The notes beneath the pieces are model-generated. The model was given only the letters and a program-made list of their open reading frames with translations, searched no databases and was not told the origin of the DNA. 64,000 bases of DNA from Sphingobacterium kitahiroshimense (GTDB lineage: Bacteria; Bacteroidota; Bacteroidia; Sphingobacteriales; Sphingobacteriaceae): assembly GCF_025961315.1 (NCBI RefSeq), contig NZ_JAOQNK010000001.1, positions 3,038,001 through 3,102,000 of the forward strand, in the 5' to 3' direction. Shown one piece after another: positions 27,851-37,933 of the stretch (within the stretch, counting starts at the first letter, position 1; each line of letters opens with the position of its first letter). A program made the translations under genes and the position numbers.

Positions 27851-29272
27851 ATGAAAACCAGTATATCCCTTACCCTTCTCAGTATCTGCTTATCCCCGTT
27901 ATACAGTATTCCTACTTTTTCACAGTCAGCAACAAAAACAAAAATTGAAGAAGCTTACCGTCAATTTGAAAAAGACCCTTCATTAAAAAATGGTACAGCA
28001 TCGCTATCCGTATTTGATGCAAGCACAGGAATACCCATTTTTCAGCATAATCAAGAGATAGGATTAGCAACGGCTTCTACGATGAAGATTATCACCGCCA
28101 GCACAGCATTTGATATCCTAGGCAAGGATTTTAAATTTAAAACCAATCTATCTTATACCGGAACGATACAGGCCGACGGCGTGCTCCATGGAGATATTAT
28201 TATTGAAGGTAGTGGAGATCCTACCTTAGGAAGTAACCGTTACCCTGAAACCAGTGAAGAACAAATACTCAACAAATGGATTTACGCAATCCAGAATGCA
28301 GGTATTAAGGAAATAAAAGGCCGTATCATCGGTGATGATAGCCGCTATCAAGGATATAAAGTTCCAGGTGGCTGGATCTGGTCCGATATTGGAAACTATT
28401 ACGGTGCAGGAGTGTCTTCACTAAACTGGAGAGAAAATACCGTAGGGGTAGTTTTCACACCTAACGATGCGCTTGGAAAACCAGCAACAATACAAAAGCT
28501 CACTGCGGATCTTTCCTATGTAAAAATCACGAACGAAGTGACTACCGGAAAAAACGGCTCGGGCGACAATGTATATGCTTATTCAGGTCCTTACGCTACA
28601 AATATTTACATCAGGGGCACGTATGGTTCAGATCTCAAAAAAACAATTGAAATCTCCGTACCGGATCCCGCTTATGATGTTGCCTTTCAATTAACAAAAG
28701 CACTTAAGAATGTCGGCATTAAAACTGCTGAATCACCAAGTAACAGCAAAGCGATTTCAACAACAGAAATCTCAAGACATCTTCTGGACACCCATGAATC
28801 ACCCGATCTTGCTGCGATTATCTACTGGTTCAACCAAAAAAGCATCAACTTATACGGTGAAGCATTATTGAAAGCAATTGCATACCAAACGGCACAAAAG
28901 ACTGAAACGAGTGAGGGAGCATCCTTTATTCAAAAATATTGGGAGAATAAATTGCAGATCAATAGCAGTGAACTCAACAATCAGGATGGGTCCGGTCTCT
29001 CTCCACAAAATAGGGTAACGACTGCTGCAATGAACAAAATTATGCAATATGCTCAATCACAATCCTGGTTCCCGGAATTCTATAAAAGTCTGCCCGAATA
29101 CAATAATATGAAGATGAAAAGCGGTACAATTGGAGGTGCACTGGGCTATACAGGTATCCAAAATAATAGCACAGGACAAAAGTTTACCTTCACACTGTTA
29201 GTGAATAATTACTCAGGATCGACTAGCGCTATGCGCAAACGAATGTTCACACTTCTTGATGTATTAAAATAA
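27851..29272 (+). CDS. dacB: D-alanyl-D-alanine carboxypeptidase/endopeptidase (PBP4, DacB)
   Basis: This 473-residue periplasmic class C penicillin-binding protein trims or cleaves peptidoglycan peptide cross-links. A signal peptide ends near residue 25. The serine motif is S76-T-M-K79, the second motif is Ser-x-Asn in VSSLNWREN (an insert-containing PBP4-type domain follows), and the third is KSGT near residue 420. NQDGSGLSPQNRVT is typical of the S13 family. It is separated from maeB by about 110 bases that carry a promoter element. Confidence 0.93.
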   Translation: MKTSISLTLLSICLSPLYSIPTFSQSATKTKIEEAYRQFEKDPSLKNGTASLSVFDASTGIPIFQHNQEIGLATASTMKIITASTAFDILGKDFKFKTNLSYTGTIQADGVLHGDIIIEGSGDPTLGSNRYPETSEEQILNKWIYAIQNAGIKEIKGRIIGDDSRYQGYKVPGGWIWSDIGNYYGAGVSSLNWRENTVGVVFTPNDALGKPATIQKLTADLSYVKITNEVTTGKNGSGDNVYAYSGPYATNIYIRGTYGSDLKKTIEISVPDPAYDVAFQLTKALKNVGIKTAESPSNSKAISTTEISRHLLDTHESPDLAAIIYWFNQKSINLYGEALLKAIAYQTAQKTETSEGASFIQKYWENKLQINSSELNNQDGSGLSPQNRVTTAAMNKIMQYAQSQSWFPEFYKSLPEYNNMKMKSGTIGGALGYTGIQNNSTGQKFTFTLLVNNYSGSTSAMRKRMFTLLDVLK

Positions 29273-29331
29273 ATTGACACTTCAGAATAAATTTTTGACT
29301 AATTATCATTTCTTTCTCAAAAAAAGAATGA

Positions 29332-29339
29332 TACATTTG
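29332..29339 (+). promoter_or_regulatory. Promoter -7 element of maeB
   Basis: TACATTTG matches the Bacteroidota TAnnTTTG box, 42 bases before the maeB start codon. A -33 TTTG at standard spacing is not obvious. Confidence 0.5.
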
Positions 29340-29381
29340 TAACCTTAGTTTAACAAACTAGCACTATATAAAAGAATTAAA

Positions 29382-31661
29382 ATGAGTAATGTAAATCGTA
29401 AACAAGCGGCATTAGACTACCACTCAATGGGTAGACCTGGTAAAATAGCTGTTGTGCCAACCAAGCCAACAAATTCTCAAAGAGACTTATCGCTAGCTTA
29501 TTCACCAGGTGTTGCTGAGCCTTGTTTAGCTATCGCTGCAAATAATGAAGATGCTTACAAATATACTGCAAAAGGTAATTTAGTTGCAGTTATTAGTAAT
29601 GGTACGGCCGTTTTAGGTCTTGGAGATATCGGTGCTGTAGCCGGTAAACCAGTTATGGAAGGTAAAGGTTTATTATTTAAGATCTTCGCTGATATTGATG
29701 TTTTCGATATTGAACTTGACACTAAAAATGTGGATGAGTTTGTCAACATCGTAAAAGCAATGGAACCGACTTTTGGTGGTATCAACCTGGAAGATATTAA
29801 AGCTCCAGAATGTTTTGAAATCGAAAGACGCTTAAAAGCGGAAATGAATATTCCGGTCATGCACGATGATCAGCATGGTACAGCAATTATTTCTTGTGCA
29901 GCTTTGATCAACGCTTGCGAATTGATCAACAAAAAGATCGAGGATGTAAAAATCGTTGTAAACGGTGCCGGCGCTGCAGCTATTTCATGTACAGGTATGT
30001 ACGTTTCTGCTGGTGCTAGAAAAGAAAATATTGTCATGTTAGACAGTAAAGGTGTTATTCGTCGTGACCGTGAAACGTTAGATGCGATGAAAGCAACTTA
30101 CGCTACCGATCGTGATATCCATACGCTTGCTGATGCGGTAAACGGATCTGATGTATTCATCGGACTTTCTGCTGCAGATGTGTTGACAGCAGAGATGTTA
30201 TTGACTATGGCTAATCAGCCGATTGTATTAGCAATGGCAAACCCTAACCCGGAGATCGCTTACGATCTAGCAATTGCGACACGTAACGACGTAATTATGG
30301 GTACAGGACGCTCGGATTACCCGAACCAGGTAAATAATGTATTGGGCTTCCCTTACATCTTCCGTGGTGCTTTAGATGTACGTGCTACAGCGATTAACGA
30401 AGAGATGAAAGTAGCGGCGACAAAAGCGATTGCTGATCTAGCTAAACAACCTGTTCCAGAAGAAGTAAACTTAGCATATAACACCAATAATCTAAAATTC
30501 TCAGCAGATTATATCATCCCAAAACCTAATGATCCACGTTTGATCACTGAAGTTTCGGTAGCAGTAGCAAAAGCGGCGATTGAATCTGGTGTTGCCAAAC
30601 ATACCATTGAAGATTGGGATAAATACAGAGAAACTCTTCGTAAAAGATTAGGTCAAGATGATGCTATTATGCGCAACTTGACAATGGCAGCAAAACGTAA
30701 TCCTAAACGTGTTGTTTTTGCTGAAGCAGATAACTACAAAACACTTCGTGCGGCGCAGATCGTAAAAGAAGAAGGTATTGCAGTTCCTATTTTGCTAGGT
30801 AAAAAAGGAAAAATCAATGCTTTAATTAATGAGTACGGTTTTGAATTAGCAGGCGTACAGATCATTGATCCATTTGAAGAAATGGAAACAGAACGTGTCA
30901 ACCAATATGTTGAACATTTATTTGTGAAGAGACAACGTCGTGGTCTTTCGAAATTAGATGCTAAAAAACTTTTAATCGACCGCAACTACTTCGGAGCTAG
31001 CATGGTACAGTTTGGCGATGCCGATACGCTAATCTCTGGATTAACAAAAAACTATGCAAATACGATCAAACCAGCAATCCATGTTATTGGAGCAAAAGAA
31101 GGTAGCCGTATTGCAGGTATGTATATGATGTTAACAAAAAAAGGTCCTATCTTCTTAGGAGATACCACTGTTAACAAAGAGCCTTCAGCAAAAGAGTTGG
31201 CAGACATCACCGTATTGTTAGATAAAGCAGTTAGAAAAATGAATGTAAGCCCTCGTATTGCATTACTTTCTTATTCTAATTTCGGTTCTAACGAAGGTAA
31301 CACACCTACAAAAGTACGTGAGGCAATTAAAATCGTACACAAGGAGCATCCTGAAATTGTTGCAGACGGTGATTTACAGGCAAACTTCGCATTAAACAGT
31401 GAGCTATTAGAAGCAAACTTTCCATTCAGTACATTGAAAGGACAACCAGCAAATACGTTGGTATTCCCGAATTTGGAATCTGGAAATATTGCATACAAAT
31501 TATTACAGGAAGTAGGCAACGCCGAGGCAGTTGGTCCAATCTTATTAGGTATGAACAAACCAGTTCACGTATTACAATTGGATAGTTCAGTTCGCGAAAT
31601 CGTGAATATGGTAACGATCGCTGTTGTCGATGTACAATCTCACGAAAAACAAGGTAATTAA
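29382..31661 (+). CDS. maeB: NADP-dependent malic enzyme with phosphotransacetylase-like domain
   Basis: This 759-residue enzyme oxidatively decarboxylates malate to pyruvate and gives NADPH. The malic domain (about 1-430) has [40 protein letters not shown] and the Rossmann [12 protein letters not shown]. The C-terminal third, from about 430 ([20 protein letters not shown]), is a phosphate acetyltransferase-like domain. In MaeB proteins that domain is regulatory and binds acetyl-CoA rather than catalysing. Length is normal. Codon usage is biased towards strong expression. ruvA follows after 12 bases. Confidence 0.96.
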   Translation: MSNVNRKQAALDYHSMGRPGKIAVVPTKPTNSQRDLSLAYSPGVAEPCLAIAANNEDAYKYTAKGNLVAVISNGTAVLGLGDIGAVAGKPVMEGKGLLFKIFADIDVFDIELDTKNVDEFVNIVKAMEPTFGGINLEDIKAPECFEIERRLKAEMNIPVMHDDQHGTAIISCAALINACELINKKIEDVKIVVNGAGAAAISCTGMYVSAGARKENIVMLDSKGVIRRDRETLDAMKATYATDRDIHTLADAVNGSDVFIGLSAADVLTAEMLLTMANQPIVLAMANPNPEIAYDLAIATRNDVIMGTGRSDYPNQVNNVLGFPYIFRGALDVRATAINEEMKVAATKAIADLAKQPVPEEVNLAYNTNNLKFSADYIIPKPNDPRLITEVSVAVAKAAIESGVAKHTIEDWDKYRETLRKRLGQDDAIMRNLTMAAKRNPKRVVFAEADNYKTLRAAQIVKEEGIAVPILLGKKGKINALINEYGFELAGVQIIDPFEEMETERVNQYVEHLFVKRQRRGLSKLDAKKLLIDRNYFGASMVQFGDADTLISGLTKNYANTIKPAIHVIGAKEGSRIAGMYMMLTKKGPIFLGDTTVNKEPSAKELADITVLLDKAVRKMNVSPRIALLSYSNFGSNEGNTPTKVREAIKIVHKEHPEIVADGDLQANFALNSELLEANFPFSTLKGQPANTLVFPNLESGNIAYKLLQEVGNAEAVGPILLGMNKPVHVLQLDSSVREIVNMVTIAVVDVQSHEKQGN

Positions 31662-31673
31662 TTCCGTATCGCT

Positions 31674-32255
31674 ATGTATGCATATTTTAACGGGAAATTA
31701 GCACATAAAGCACCTACCCATGTTATTCTCGACGTGGGTGGGATTGGCTATTATATCCATATTTCCCTCAATACTTTTTCCTTGATTAAAGACCAGGAGC
31801 AATGTAAGCTATTCATTTCTTTTCAGGTTAGGGAGGATGCGCATACCTTGTACGGATTTGCAACAGAAGGTGAAAAAAAACTATTTGAAAATCTGATTTC
31901 AGTATCAGGTATTGGTCCAAATACAGGGCGTATGATCCTTTCATCCAATACACCGGAAGAAATACAATCTGCTATTGTAAATGGTCAGGTTACACTGATT
32001 CAGCAAATAAAAGGTATTGGTCCTAAAACAGCGCAACGTTTGATTTTAGAATTGCAGGATAAGCTAAAAAAACAAGGTGTAGAATCCTTATCAACGATTC
32101 CAATGGCACAATCTGTACCAGACGAAGCATTATCTGCTTTGGTCATGTTAGGATTCAATAAAGCTACCTCAGAAAAAGTTTTAAATACTGTCATCCAAAC
32201 GGATCCAAATCTGACCGTCGAAGGAATGATCAAATTAGCTTTGAAAAAGTTGTAA
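31674..32255 (+). CDS. ruvA: Holliday junction branch migration protein RuvA
   Basis: RuvA (193 residues) binds four-way DNA junctions as a tetramer and loads the RuvB motor. Domain I is the OB fold (MYAYFNGKLAHKAPTHVIL, GGIGYYIHIS). Domain II has two helix-hairpin-helix motifs, VSGIGPNTGRMIL and IKGIGPKTAQRLILEL. Domain III (about 145-193, EALSALVMLGFNKATSEKV) contacts RuvB. All parts are present. It follows maeB closely and probably shares its transcript. ruvB and ruvC are not in the window. Confidence 0.97.
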   Translation: MYAYFNGKLAHKAPTHVILDVGGIGYYIHISLNTFSLIKDQEQCKLFISFQVREDAHTLYGFATEGEKKLFENLISVSGIGPNTGRMILSSNTPEEIQSAIVNGQVTLIQQIKGIGPKTAQRLILELQDKLKKQGVESLSTIPMAQSVPDEALSALVMLGFNKATSEKVLNTVIQTDPNLTVEGMIKLALKKL

Positions 32256-32277
32256 AGAAAGATTATTTATTTTTAAC

Positions 32278-32325
32278 AAGCGCTATTATTCTGTTAACTT
32301 TGAACAGCATAATAGCGCTTTTTTT
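32278..32325 (+). terminator. Terminator after ruvA, ending at the next start codon
   Basis: AAGCGCTATTAT pairs with ATAATAGCGCTT, extended inside by CTGTT/AACAG around single unpaired bases, with a 7-base loop. Seven T residues follow and lead straight into the ATG at 32326. The loop carries the -7 box of the next gene. Confidence 0.8.
32295..32302 (+). promoter_or_regulatory. Promoter -7 element inside the terminator loop
   Basis: TAACTTTG fits TAnnTTTG and sits in the apical loop of the ruvA terminator. A start site 5-8 bases downstream would give a leader of roughly 16-19 bases containing only the 3' arm of the hairpin. Confidence 0.5.
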
Positions 32326-32796
32326 ATGGCAGAAGATTTAACAATTAAAAAAGGAACAAAGGAAGAACAATATATTGCTCTTCTTCCTCAAATAAAAGGC
32401 TTGATCACCGGTGAAACGAATCAAATCGCTAACCTGGCAAATATTGCCGCAGCACTGAAGGAACAGTTCAATTTTTTCTGGGTAGGTTTTTACTTGATTG
32501 AGGGTGAGCAACTTGTACTAGCACCTTTTCAGGGACCAGTAGCCTGTACGCGTATCCAGTATGGTCGTGGCGTTTGCGGAACTTCCTGGAAAGAAAATAA
32601 AACCATTATCGTACCCAATGTGGATGAATTCCCCGGGCATATCGCTTGCAGCTCACTTTCAAAATCAGAAATTGTTATCCCTGTTTATAAGGGCAACAAC
32701 ATCATCGGTATTCTAGATGTAGATAGTAGCGAACTCAACGATTTCGATGCTGTCGATGAGCAATATTTAACTGAAATAGTTGCTTTGCTTTCTTAA
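32326..32796 (+). CDS. msrC: Free methionine-(R)-sulfoxide reductase (GAF domain)
   Basis: This 156-residue GAF-domain enzyme reduces free methionine-R-sulfoxide with thioredoxin as electron donor. Three cysteines, Cys74 (VACTRIQYG), Cys84 (RGVCGTSW) and Cys108 (HIACSS), have the 10- and 24-residue spacing of the catalytic and resolving cysteines in E. coli fRMsr (84, 94, 118). FFWVGFYLIEG and ILDVDSSELNDFD are also family features. The ATG directly follows the T-run of a terminator, so it probably has its own promoter. It converges on the WD40 gene with only 6 bases between the stops. Confidence 0.93.
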   Translation: MAEDLTIKKGTKEEQYIALLPQIKGLITGETNQIANLANIAAALKEQFNFFWVGFYLIEGEQLVLAPFQGPVACTRIQYGRGVCGTSWKENKTIIVPNVDEFPGHIACSSLSKSEIVIPVYKGNNIIGILDVDSSELNDFDAVDEQYLTEIVALLS

Positions 32797-32802
32797 GAAT
32801 AC

Positions 32803-33729
32803 CTAAGACAATTTCATCTCCCAGACTTTGATTAATTTATCATCACCTGCAGTGAGAAAGTATTTTCCAGAAGTAGTCCAAAGTCCGGTGTTGATCGATA
32901 AAGTATGCGAGTCATAAAATTTATCACGACTGACTGTTTTGCGTAAAGCATAGGTTTCCTCATCCCAAATTTTGAAAGATTTGTCCCGGCTAACCGTCGC
33001 AAATACTGGATAACTGGGATGTGGGTAAATGCCATATACGGTAAACATATGCGGAACAAACCCATGCTGCTCTTTTAAAGTTGCTACGTCGGAGATTTTC
33101 AATGCGGCATCTCTAGCTCCACTCAAGAGCTCAAGTCCGCTACGAGAGAAGATCAGACTCGTAATCGGCATGGTATGTTTCTGGTTCGCTAATAGAAAAT
33201 GATAATCTTCTGCAGAGAATAAAAATATATCCCCGTTCTTATCTCCAAATGCGATTTTCTTTTGATCATGAGAAAGAGCAATCGTACGGATTGTATTTGA
33301 GGAAATAGCAAATTCATATATCTTCTTGTAATCTGTCAAACACCATACACTAGCAATACCGTCCTCCCCTACGACAACCAGCTCATTCTTGGTCGGAATA
33401 CTCTGAAGGGCAAAAATTGCTTTCTTAGAAACTTGAATGCTCGCTATTAATTTTTGATTTTCAACATCAACAATCATAACTTTACCCTCACGAAGTGCGA
33501 TCGCCAAAAAAGAGGTATTAGGGATAAGATGCAAGGCGTAAATTGAAGAACTTACAGCACAAAGAATGCGCTTGAATGACTTCGTTTGCAAATCCCATTC
33601 CACTACACCTTTATCATTTCCTCCAGAAAAGAACGTATTGGTAAAATATCCTCTCTCCAAAGCGAAGATAGGATTTTGATGTCCAGTTAATGTTGCTGCT
33701 AATTCCATTTCTAATGTATCCATAATCAT
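32803..33729 (-). CDS. WD40 repeat protein
   Basis: A 308-residue cytosolic beta-propeller with no signal peptide. WD-type repeat ends are visible as GVVEWDLQTK, LLSGARDAALKISDV, SFKIWDEETY and LIKVWEMKLS, consistent with about seven blades. Such proteins act as scaffolds for protein contacts; no partner is evident here. A second in-frame ATG at 33723 is an alternative start. Convergent with msrC, with no room for a separate terminator between them. Confidence 0.88.
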   Translation of the reverse strand: MIMDTLEMELAATLTGHQNPIFALERGYFTNTFFSGGNDKGVVEWDLQTKSFKRILCAVSSSIYALHLIPNTSFLAIALREGKVMIVDVENQKLIASIQVSKKAIFALQSIPTKNELVVVGEDGIASVWCLTDYKKIYEFAISSNTIRTIALSHDQKKIAFGDKNGDIFLFSAEDYHFLLANQKHTMPITSLIFSRSGLELLSGARDAALKISDVATLKEQHGFVPHMFTVYGIYPHPSYPVFATVSRDKSFKIWDEETYALRKTVSRDKFYDSHTLSINTGLWTTSGKYFLTAGDDKLIKVWEMKLS

Positions 33730-33806
33730 ATTACCCTATACAAACTTAGCTAAATTTACATCAACTAGAAGCTATATCAGTAAATTTACAGCGTATTATA
33801 AATCTT

Positions 33807-33832
33807 AAAAGGCACCCGTAGGTGCCTTTTTT
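33807..33832 (-). terminator. Terminator of the his operon
   Basis: AAAAGGCACC pairs with GGTGCCTTTT around a CGTA loop; the flanks give T-runs in both directions. It lies 36 bases past the hisIE stop codon. Confidence 0.9.
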
Positions 33833-33867
33833 ACAAATTTTATACATCTTAATAACGTAGAACAATA

Positions 33868-34452
33868 CTATTGATGTCTACCTTCGAGATTCTTAGCAAT
33901 TGTCTCTAATGAAATTCCTTTTTCGCGTAATAATACGAGAAGGTGAAACAATAGATCAGAAGTTTCATTAATAAAATCATGCTCTGTTTCTGTCAATGCA
34001 GCGATAACAGTTTCTACGGCTTCTTCACCTACTTTTTGAGCAATCTTATTGATTCCTTTTGAACGCAAACGATTAACATATGATTCATCGGAAGGAAATT
34101 CATAGCGATGCTTGATGATTCGCTCTAGCTCCAGCAAGAAGTTTTGATTAAAATCAGTATTAAAACAACTGCGGCTACCTGTATGGCAAGTAGGGCCTGC
34201 AGGTCTCGCTTTAATTAATACCGTATCTTTATCGCAGTCAATATGTAAGCCAACAACCTCTAAAAAGTTCCCACTTTCTTCACCCTTAGTCCATAAGCGG
34301 TTTTTACTTCTTGAAAAAAAAGTAACACGCTTCTCGGCTTGTGTTTTTTGCCATGCTTCTTCGTTCATATAACCGAGCATTAACACTTCCAATGTTTGGG
34401 CGTCTTGTACAATTACAGGGACAAGTCCGTCACTTTTTGAAAAATCTAACAT
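33868..34452 (-). CDS. hisIE: Phosphoribosyl-AMP cyclohydrolase / phosphoribosyl-ATP pyrophosphatase HisIE
   Basis: This bifunctional enzyme (194 residues) does histidine steps 2 and 3. The HisI half (1-105) has LMLGYMNEEAW, VTFFSRSKNRLWTKG and the zinc/magnesium site HIDCDKDTVLIK...PTCHTG. The HisE half (from about 110) has the all-alpha NTPase pattern SYVNRL, KVGEEAVETVIAAL and the ETSDLLFHLLVLL metal site. The fusion is standard in Bacteroidota. Last gene of the his cluster, 61 bases after hisF. Confidence 0.97.
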   Translation of the reverse strand: MLDFSKSDGLVPVIVQDAQTLEVLMLGYMNEEAWQKTQAEKRVTFFSRSKNRLWTKGEESGNFLEVVGLHIDCDKDTVLIKARPAGPTCHTGSRSCFNTDFNQNFLLELERIIKHRYEFPSDESYVNRLRSKGINKIAQKVGEEAVETVIAALTETEHDFINETSDLLFHLLVLLREKGISLETIAKNLEGRHQ

Positions 34453-34513
34453 TTCTTTTAATTAGTATCGAGTACATGGTATGAAGTCATTAGAGTTGCT
34501 TTAGTAAGCAAAT

Positions 34514-35266
34514 TTAACGTACTACAATACCATTACTCCTTAAAGTATTCTTTAATTCTGGGATAAGGATTTCACCGTAGTGAAACACTGATGCTGCCAA
34601 AGCGGCATCTACATTTGCCTGTTGAAATACATCGACAAAATGTTGCTGATTACCCGCACCACCGGATGCAATTAACGGAATAGTAATAGCATCATTGATT
34701 TTTTTCAATAATCCATTATCAAATCCATTCTTCGTTCCATCATGGTCCATAGATGTCAGCAAAATCTCACCTGCCCCCCTTTCCTGAGCTTCGTGTACCC
34801 AATCCTCCGTTTTGATATCAGTCTTGATACGGCCTCCACTTAAGTGGACAAAGTTTTGACCTTCTAGAAAACGCGTATCAATCGCAACAACAACAAATTG
34901 TGCACCAAACGCTGCGGCAAGATCATTGATCAATTGTGGATTACGAACAGCAGCAGAGTTGATCGAAATCTTATCCGCTCCAGCATTCAACAAAATCTCA
35001 GCATCTTTCATTTCGTTAATTCCACCTCCGATTGTAAATGGAATATTGACCTGACGCGCAACAGCCTTAACCAGGTCAATAGTTGTTTTACGCCCTTCAT
35101 GCGTGGCTGCAATATCTAAAAAGACCAATTCATCAGCCCCCTGTTCAGAATACTGCCATGCCAATTCAACTGGGTCACCAGCATCACGTAAATCAACAAA
35201 ATTAACTCCCTTTACTGTGCGGCCATCTTTAACATCAAGACAAGGAATTATACGTTTTGCTAACAT
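34514..35266 (-). CDS. hisF: Imidazole glycerol phosphate synthase cyclase subunit HisF
   Basis: HisF (250 residues) is a TIM barrel that receives ammonia from HisH and converts PRFAR to IGP and AICAR. The catalytic Asp11 ([11 protein letters not shown]) and Asp130 (VVVAIDTRF) are at the usual positions. The phosphate-binding loops TIGGGI and IASGGAG are intact. It is 2 bases from hisA, so coupled translation is likely. The AICAR by-product feeds purine synthesis, for which purC lies 5 kb upstream on the same strand. Confidence 0.98.
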   Translation of the reverse strand: MLAKRIIPCLDVKDGRTVKGVNFVDLRDAGDPVELAWQYSEQGADELVFLDIAATHEGRKTTIDLVKAVARQVNIPFTIGGGINEMKDAEILLNAGADKISINSAAVRNPQLINDLAAAFGAQFVVVAIDTRFLEGQNFVHLSGGRIKTDIKTEDWVHEAQERGAGEILLTSMDHDGTKNGFDNGLLKKINDAITIPLIASGGAGNQQHFVDVFQQANVDAALAASVFHYGEILIPELKNTLRSNGIVVR

Positions 35267-35268
35267 CC

Positions 35269-36021
35269 CTAGAAGTTAATTAACGATTTCAAATTCCAAT
35301 CTTTAATCTCTTCAATTGAAATTCTATTCTCATAGATCGCTTTACCAACAACAACAGACTCCATTCTTCCCAATGATTTTAAGTTGCTGATGTCTTCCAT
35401 TGAACTGATACCACCAGATCCGATTAATTTAATTATAGGAGAATGATCTAATAGTTTTTTATATAATTCAACACCAGCACCGCCTAATTTACCATCTTTG
35501 CTGATATCAGTACATAAGAAACGGTAAAAACCTAAAGCTAAACATTTGTCGATATATGCAATTAACTTGATTGGAGAAGATTCCAACCAACCTGAATATT
35601 TAATCACCTCGTCCAATACATCAATTGCAATAACGATATGATCGGCATATTTAACTTTACCCTCATTCAAGGTACTTAATTCTTCCAAGAATGATGGATT
35701 AGTGATTGCCTGAGTACCAACAATAACACGGTAAATACCAGCATCAACCAATTCTTTAACTTTTTCAATACTGCGAACACCGCCACCGTATTGAATTTTC
35801 ATTTCTGTTTTTTGAATGATATCAAATAAATATTCTTGATTACTAAAATCACCTTTTGCACCATTTAAATCAATGATATGTACCAATTCTGTACCATTTG
35901 CATGATACTTCTCAATCTGCTCTTCTAAACTGATTTCATAAGTAGTAACATCGTCATAATTTCCTTCTCTTAGACGAACAACTTTCTTATCTAATACATC
36001 AATTGCGGGTATAATATACAT
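35269..36021 (-). CDS. hisA: Phosphoribosylformimino-5-aminoimidazole carboxamide ribotide isomerase HisA
   Basis: HisA (250 residues) performs the Amadori isomerisation of ProFAR to PRFAR. The catalytic Asp8 is in [12 protein letters not shown], the second Asp is in [14 protein letters not shown], and the phosphate sites are QYGGGVRS and GSGGISS. It shares the half-barrel repeat with HisF, encoded next. The upstream gap to hisH is 20 bases. Confidence 0.97.
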   Translation of the reverse strand: MYIIPAIDVLDKKVVRLREGNYDDVTTYEISLEEQIEKYHANGTELVHIIDLNGAKGDFSNQEYLFDIIQKTEMKIQYGGGVRSIEKVKELVDAGIYRVIVGTQAITNPSFLEELSTLNEGKVKYADHIVIAIDVLDEVIKYSGWLESSPIKLIAYIDKCLALGFYRFLCTDISKDGKLGGAGVELYKKLLDHSPIIKLIGSGGISSMEDISNLKSLGRMESVVVGKAIYENRISIEEIKDWNLKSLINF

Positions 36022-36041
36022 TGTAAACTGTTTTTTATTTT

Positions 36042-36635
36042 CTAACTTAATTTTGAAAAATTCACTAATAATTGCTCGCCAGCCTTTCCTGATTTTTCAG
36101 GATGAAACTGCACACCATAAAAATTACCTTTTGCTATAGCGGCCGAAAATGGCAATCCATAAGCACACATTGCTGCCGTGTATTTCGCATCATACTCAAT
36201 GAAATACGAATGTACAAAGTAAAAATAAGCATTATCTTCTATATTGCTGAATAATGGATTGTCATTTCTGATCGATACACTATTCCAACCCATATGCGGA
36301 ACTTTTTCCTTGATTTTTTTATCAAAGTGTAAGGTCTTCAAAGGTATAATGGATAATAAAGAGGCATTTCCTTCTTCTGAGAAATCCGTTAGCAACTGCA
36401 TGCCCACACAAATACCCAGAACAGGCTTATCAATGTTATGGATACATGAAGCTAAACCTGAGTCACGCAGTTTTTGCATCGCTGCACCTGCATGCCCTAC
36501 TCCAGGAATGATAATACGATCATATTGTTCCAGCTCTTCTTCCTTGTTGACCATGCCATAGGCTAGTCCAACACGATCTAAAGCTGCTGTCAATGAAAAT
36601 ATATTACCGGCTCCGTAATTTATAATTCCTATCAT
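36042..36635 (-). CDS. hisH: Imidazole glycerol phosphate synthase glutaminase subunit HisH
   Basis: HisH (197 residues from the ATG at 36635, MIGIINYGAGNI) is a class I glutamine amidotransferase supplying ammonia to HisF. The catalytic triad is Cys76 (LGICVGMQ), His178 and Glu180 (VQFHPEKSG). An upstream in-frame ATG at 36674 would add 13 residues not seen in the family and lies in the repeat-rich spacer, so I reject it. The 154-base gap to hisB is unusually long for this operon. Confidence 0.97.
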   Translation of the reverse strand: MIGIINYGAGNIFSLTAALDRVGLAYGMVNKEEELEQYDRIIIPGVGHAGAAMQKLRDSGLASCIHNIDKPVLGICVGMQLLTDFSEEGNASLLSIIPLKTLHFDKKIKEKVPHMGWNSVSIRNDNPLFSNIEDNAYFYFVHSYFIEYDAKYTAAMCAYGLPFSAAIAKGNFYGVQFHPEKSGKAGEQLLVNFSKLS

Positions 36636-36789
36636 TTTTGTCTTTTTAGATGTCAGATAATAAATATCAGACATGAGATTGAAGATATCTGATTTTCTTA
36701 TATTCTATTTTTTTTTAGAAATTAGGAAACAATATACGGTCTCCAATCTATTATCTATCGTCTCAAATCTAATATCTCTAATCTATCGA
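36636..36789 (-). repeat. AGAT-rich degenerate repeat in the hisB-hisH spacer
   Basis: Read along the operon, the spacer is a run of loosely repeated purine-rich units (AGATTAGAGATATTAGATTT, GAGACGATAGATAATAGATT). A T-run and an imperfect inverted repeat, ATGTCAGATA-5-TATCAGACAT at 36650-36674 with one mismatch, lie next to hisH. It does not encode protein. It could be an intergenic repeat element or a processing or attenuation site. Confidence 0.5.
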
Positions 36790-37929
36790 TTACAAAACTC
36801 CTTTCGTACTCGGGAGCTCCATATTATCAGCATCACGACGTACAGCTTTCTTTATTGATTTGGCAAAGGCCTTAAATATTGCTTCGATCTTATGGTGCTC
36901 ATTGTCACCTTCAGCTTTGATATTTAAATTAGACTTAGATGCATCCGAAAATGATTTGAAAAAGTGGAAAAACATCTCTGTAGGCATATCACCAATTTTC
37001 TCACGCTTAAAATCAGCTTCCCAAACAATCCAATTACGGCCACCAAAATCCAAAGCAACCTGCGCTAAGCAATCATCCATAGGTAATGTATATGAATAAC
37101 GTTCAATACCACGTTTATCACCCAAAACCTTTAAGAATACTTCTCCCAGCGCAATACCAGTATCTTCTATCGTATGATGTTCATCAATATGTAAATCACC
37201 CTTCGCTTTTACTGTCAGATCGATTGCACCATGACGGGCAATCTGATCCAGCATATGGTCAAAAAATGGCAAACCTGTTTCAATATCACCTTTTCCTGAA
37301 CCATCTAAATTCAATTTGATATAAATATCCGTTTCATTCGTTTTACGATGATGTTCACCGGTGCGTGTTCCTAACTTCAGGTATTCATAAATAGACTTCC
37401 AGTCGGTTGTTTCAAGACCAATTGTTTCTGCATCAATCTGCACATTTTCCAAAGCCCCCAAGTCATCATTATTACGTAGCCAAATAGCTTTAGCACCTAG
37501 ATTTTGAGCCAGCTTTACATCATTGACACGATCTCCGATAACAAAAGACTGTGCTAGATTATATTGTGAAGGATCGAAATAATCCAATAGCATACCAATA
37601 CCTGGCTTGCGTGTAGCCGCATTTTCATGAGGAAACGTACGGTCGATATGTTCTTTAGAAAAAACTACACCTTCAGCCGCAAATGTATCCAGTATAAATT
37701 GATGGACAGGCCAAAAGTTTTCTTCTGGATGAACATCTGTACCCAGACCATCTTGGTTAGAAACTAATACTAAGTCGAAATCTAATTCTTTCGCGATGCG
37801 TGGAAGGTATTGCAATGCACCTGGGTAAAATTTAAGTTTAGCAAAAGAATCAATTTGTTGATCCTCAGGCTCCAAAATTAAAGTACCATCACGGTCGATA
37901 AACAATACACGTTTTAGCTGATTAGGCAT
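36790..37929 (-). CDS. hisB: Histidinol phosphatase / imidazoleglycerol-phosphate dehydratase HisB
   Basis: This bifunctional enzyme (379 residues) does histidine steps 6 and 8. The HAD phosphatase domain has the Asp12 nucleophile in FIDRDGTL and [12 protein letters not shown]. The dehydratase domain starts near residue 190 ([16 protein letters not shown]) and has the manganese-binding histidine motifs [23 protein letters not shown] and [13 protein letters not shown]. It follows hisC after 4 bases. The fusion is complete. Confidence 0.98.
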   Translation of the reverse strand: MPNQLKRVLFIDRDGTLILEPEDQQIDSFAKLKFYPGALQYLPRIAKELDFDLVLVSNQDGLGTDVHPEENFWPVHQFILDTFAAEGVVFSKEHIDRTFPHENAATRKPGIGMLLDYFDPSQYNLAQSFVIGDRVNDVKLAQNLGAKAIWLRNNDDLGALENVQIDAETIGLETTDWKSIYEYLKLGTRTGEHHRKTNETDIYIKLNLDGSGKGDIETGLPFFDHMLDQIARHGAIDLTVKAKGDLHIDEHHTIEDTGIALGEVFLKVLGDKRGIERYSYTLPMDDCLAQVALDFGGRNWIVWEADFKREKIGDMPTEMFFHFFKSFSDASKSNLNIKAEGDNEHHKIEAIFKAFAKSIKKAVRRDADNMELPSTKGVL

Positions 37930-37933
37930 TATT

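Noticed and set aside
36636..36674. HisH starting 13 codons further upstream
   Set aside because: The extra residues (MSDIYYLTSKKTK) are outside the family and come from the repeat-rich spacer; the ATG at 36635 begins the conserved IGIINYGAGN.
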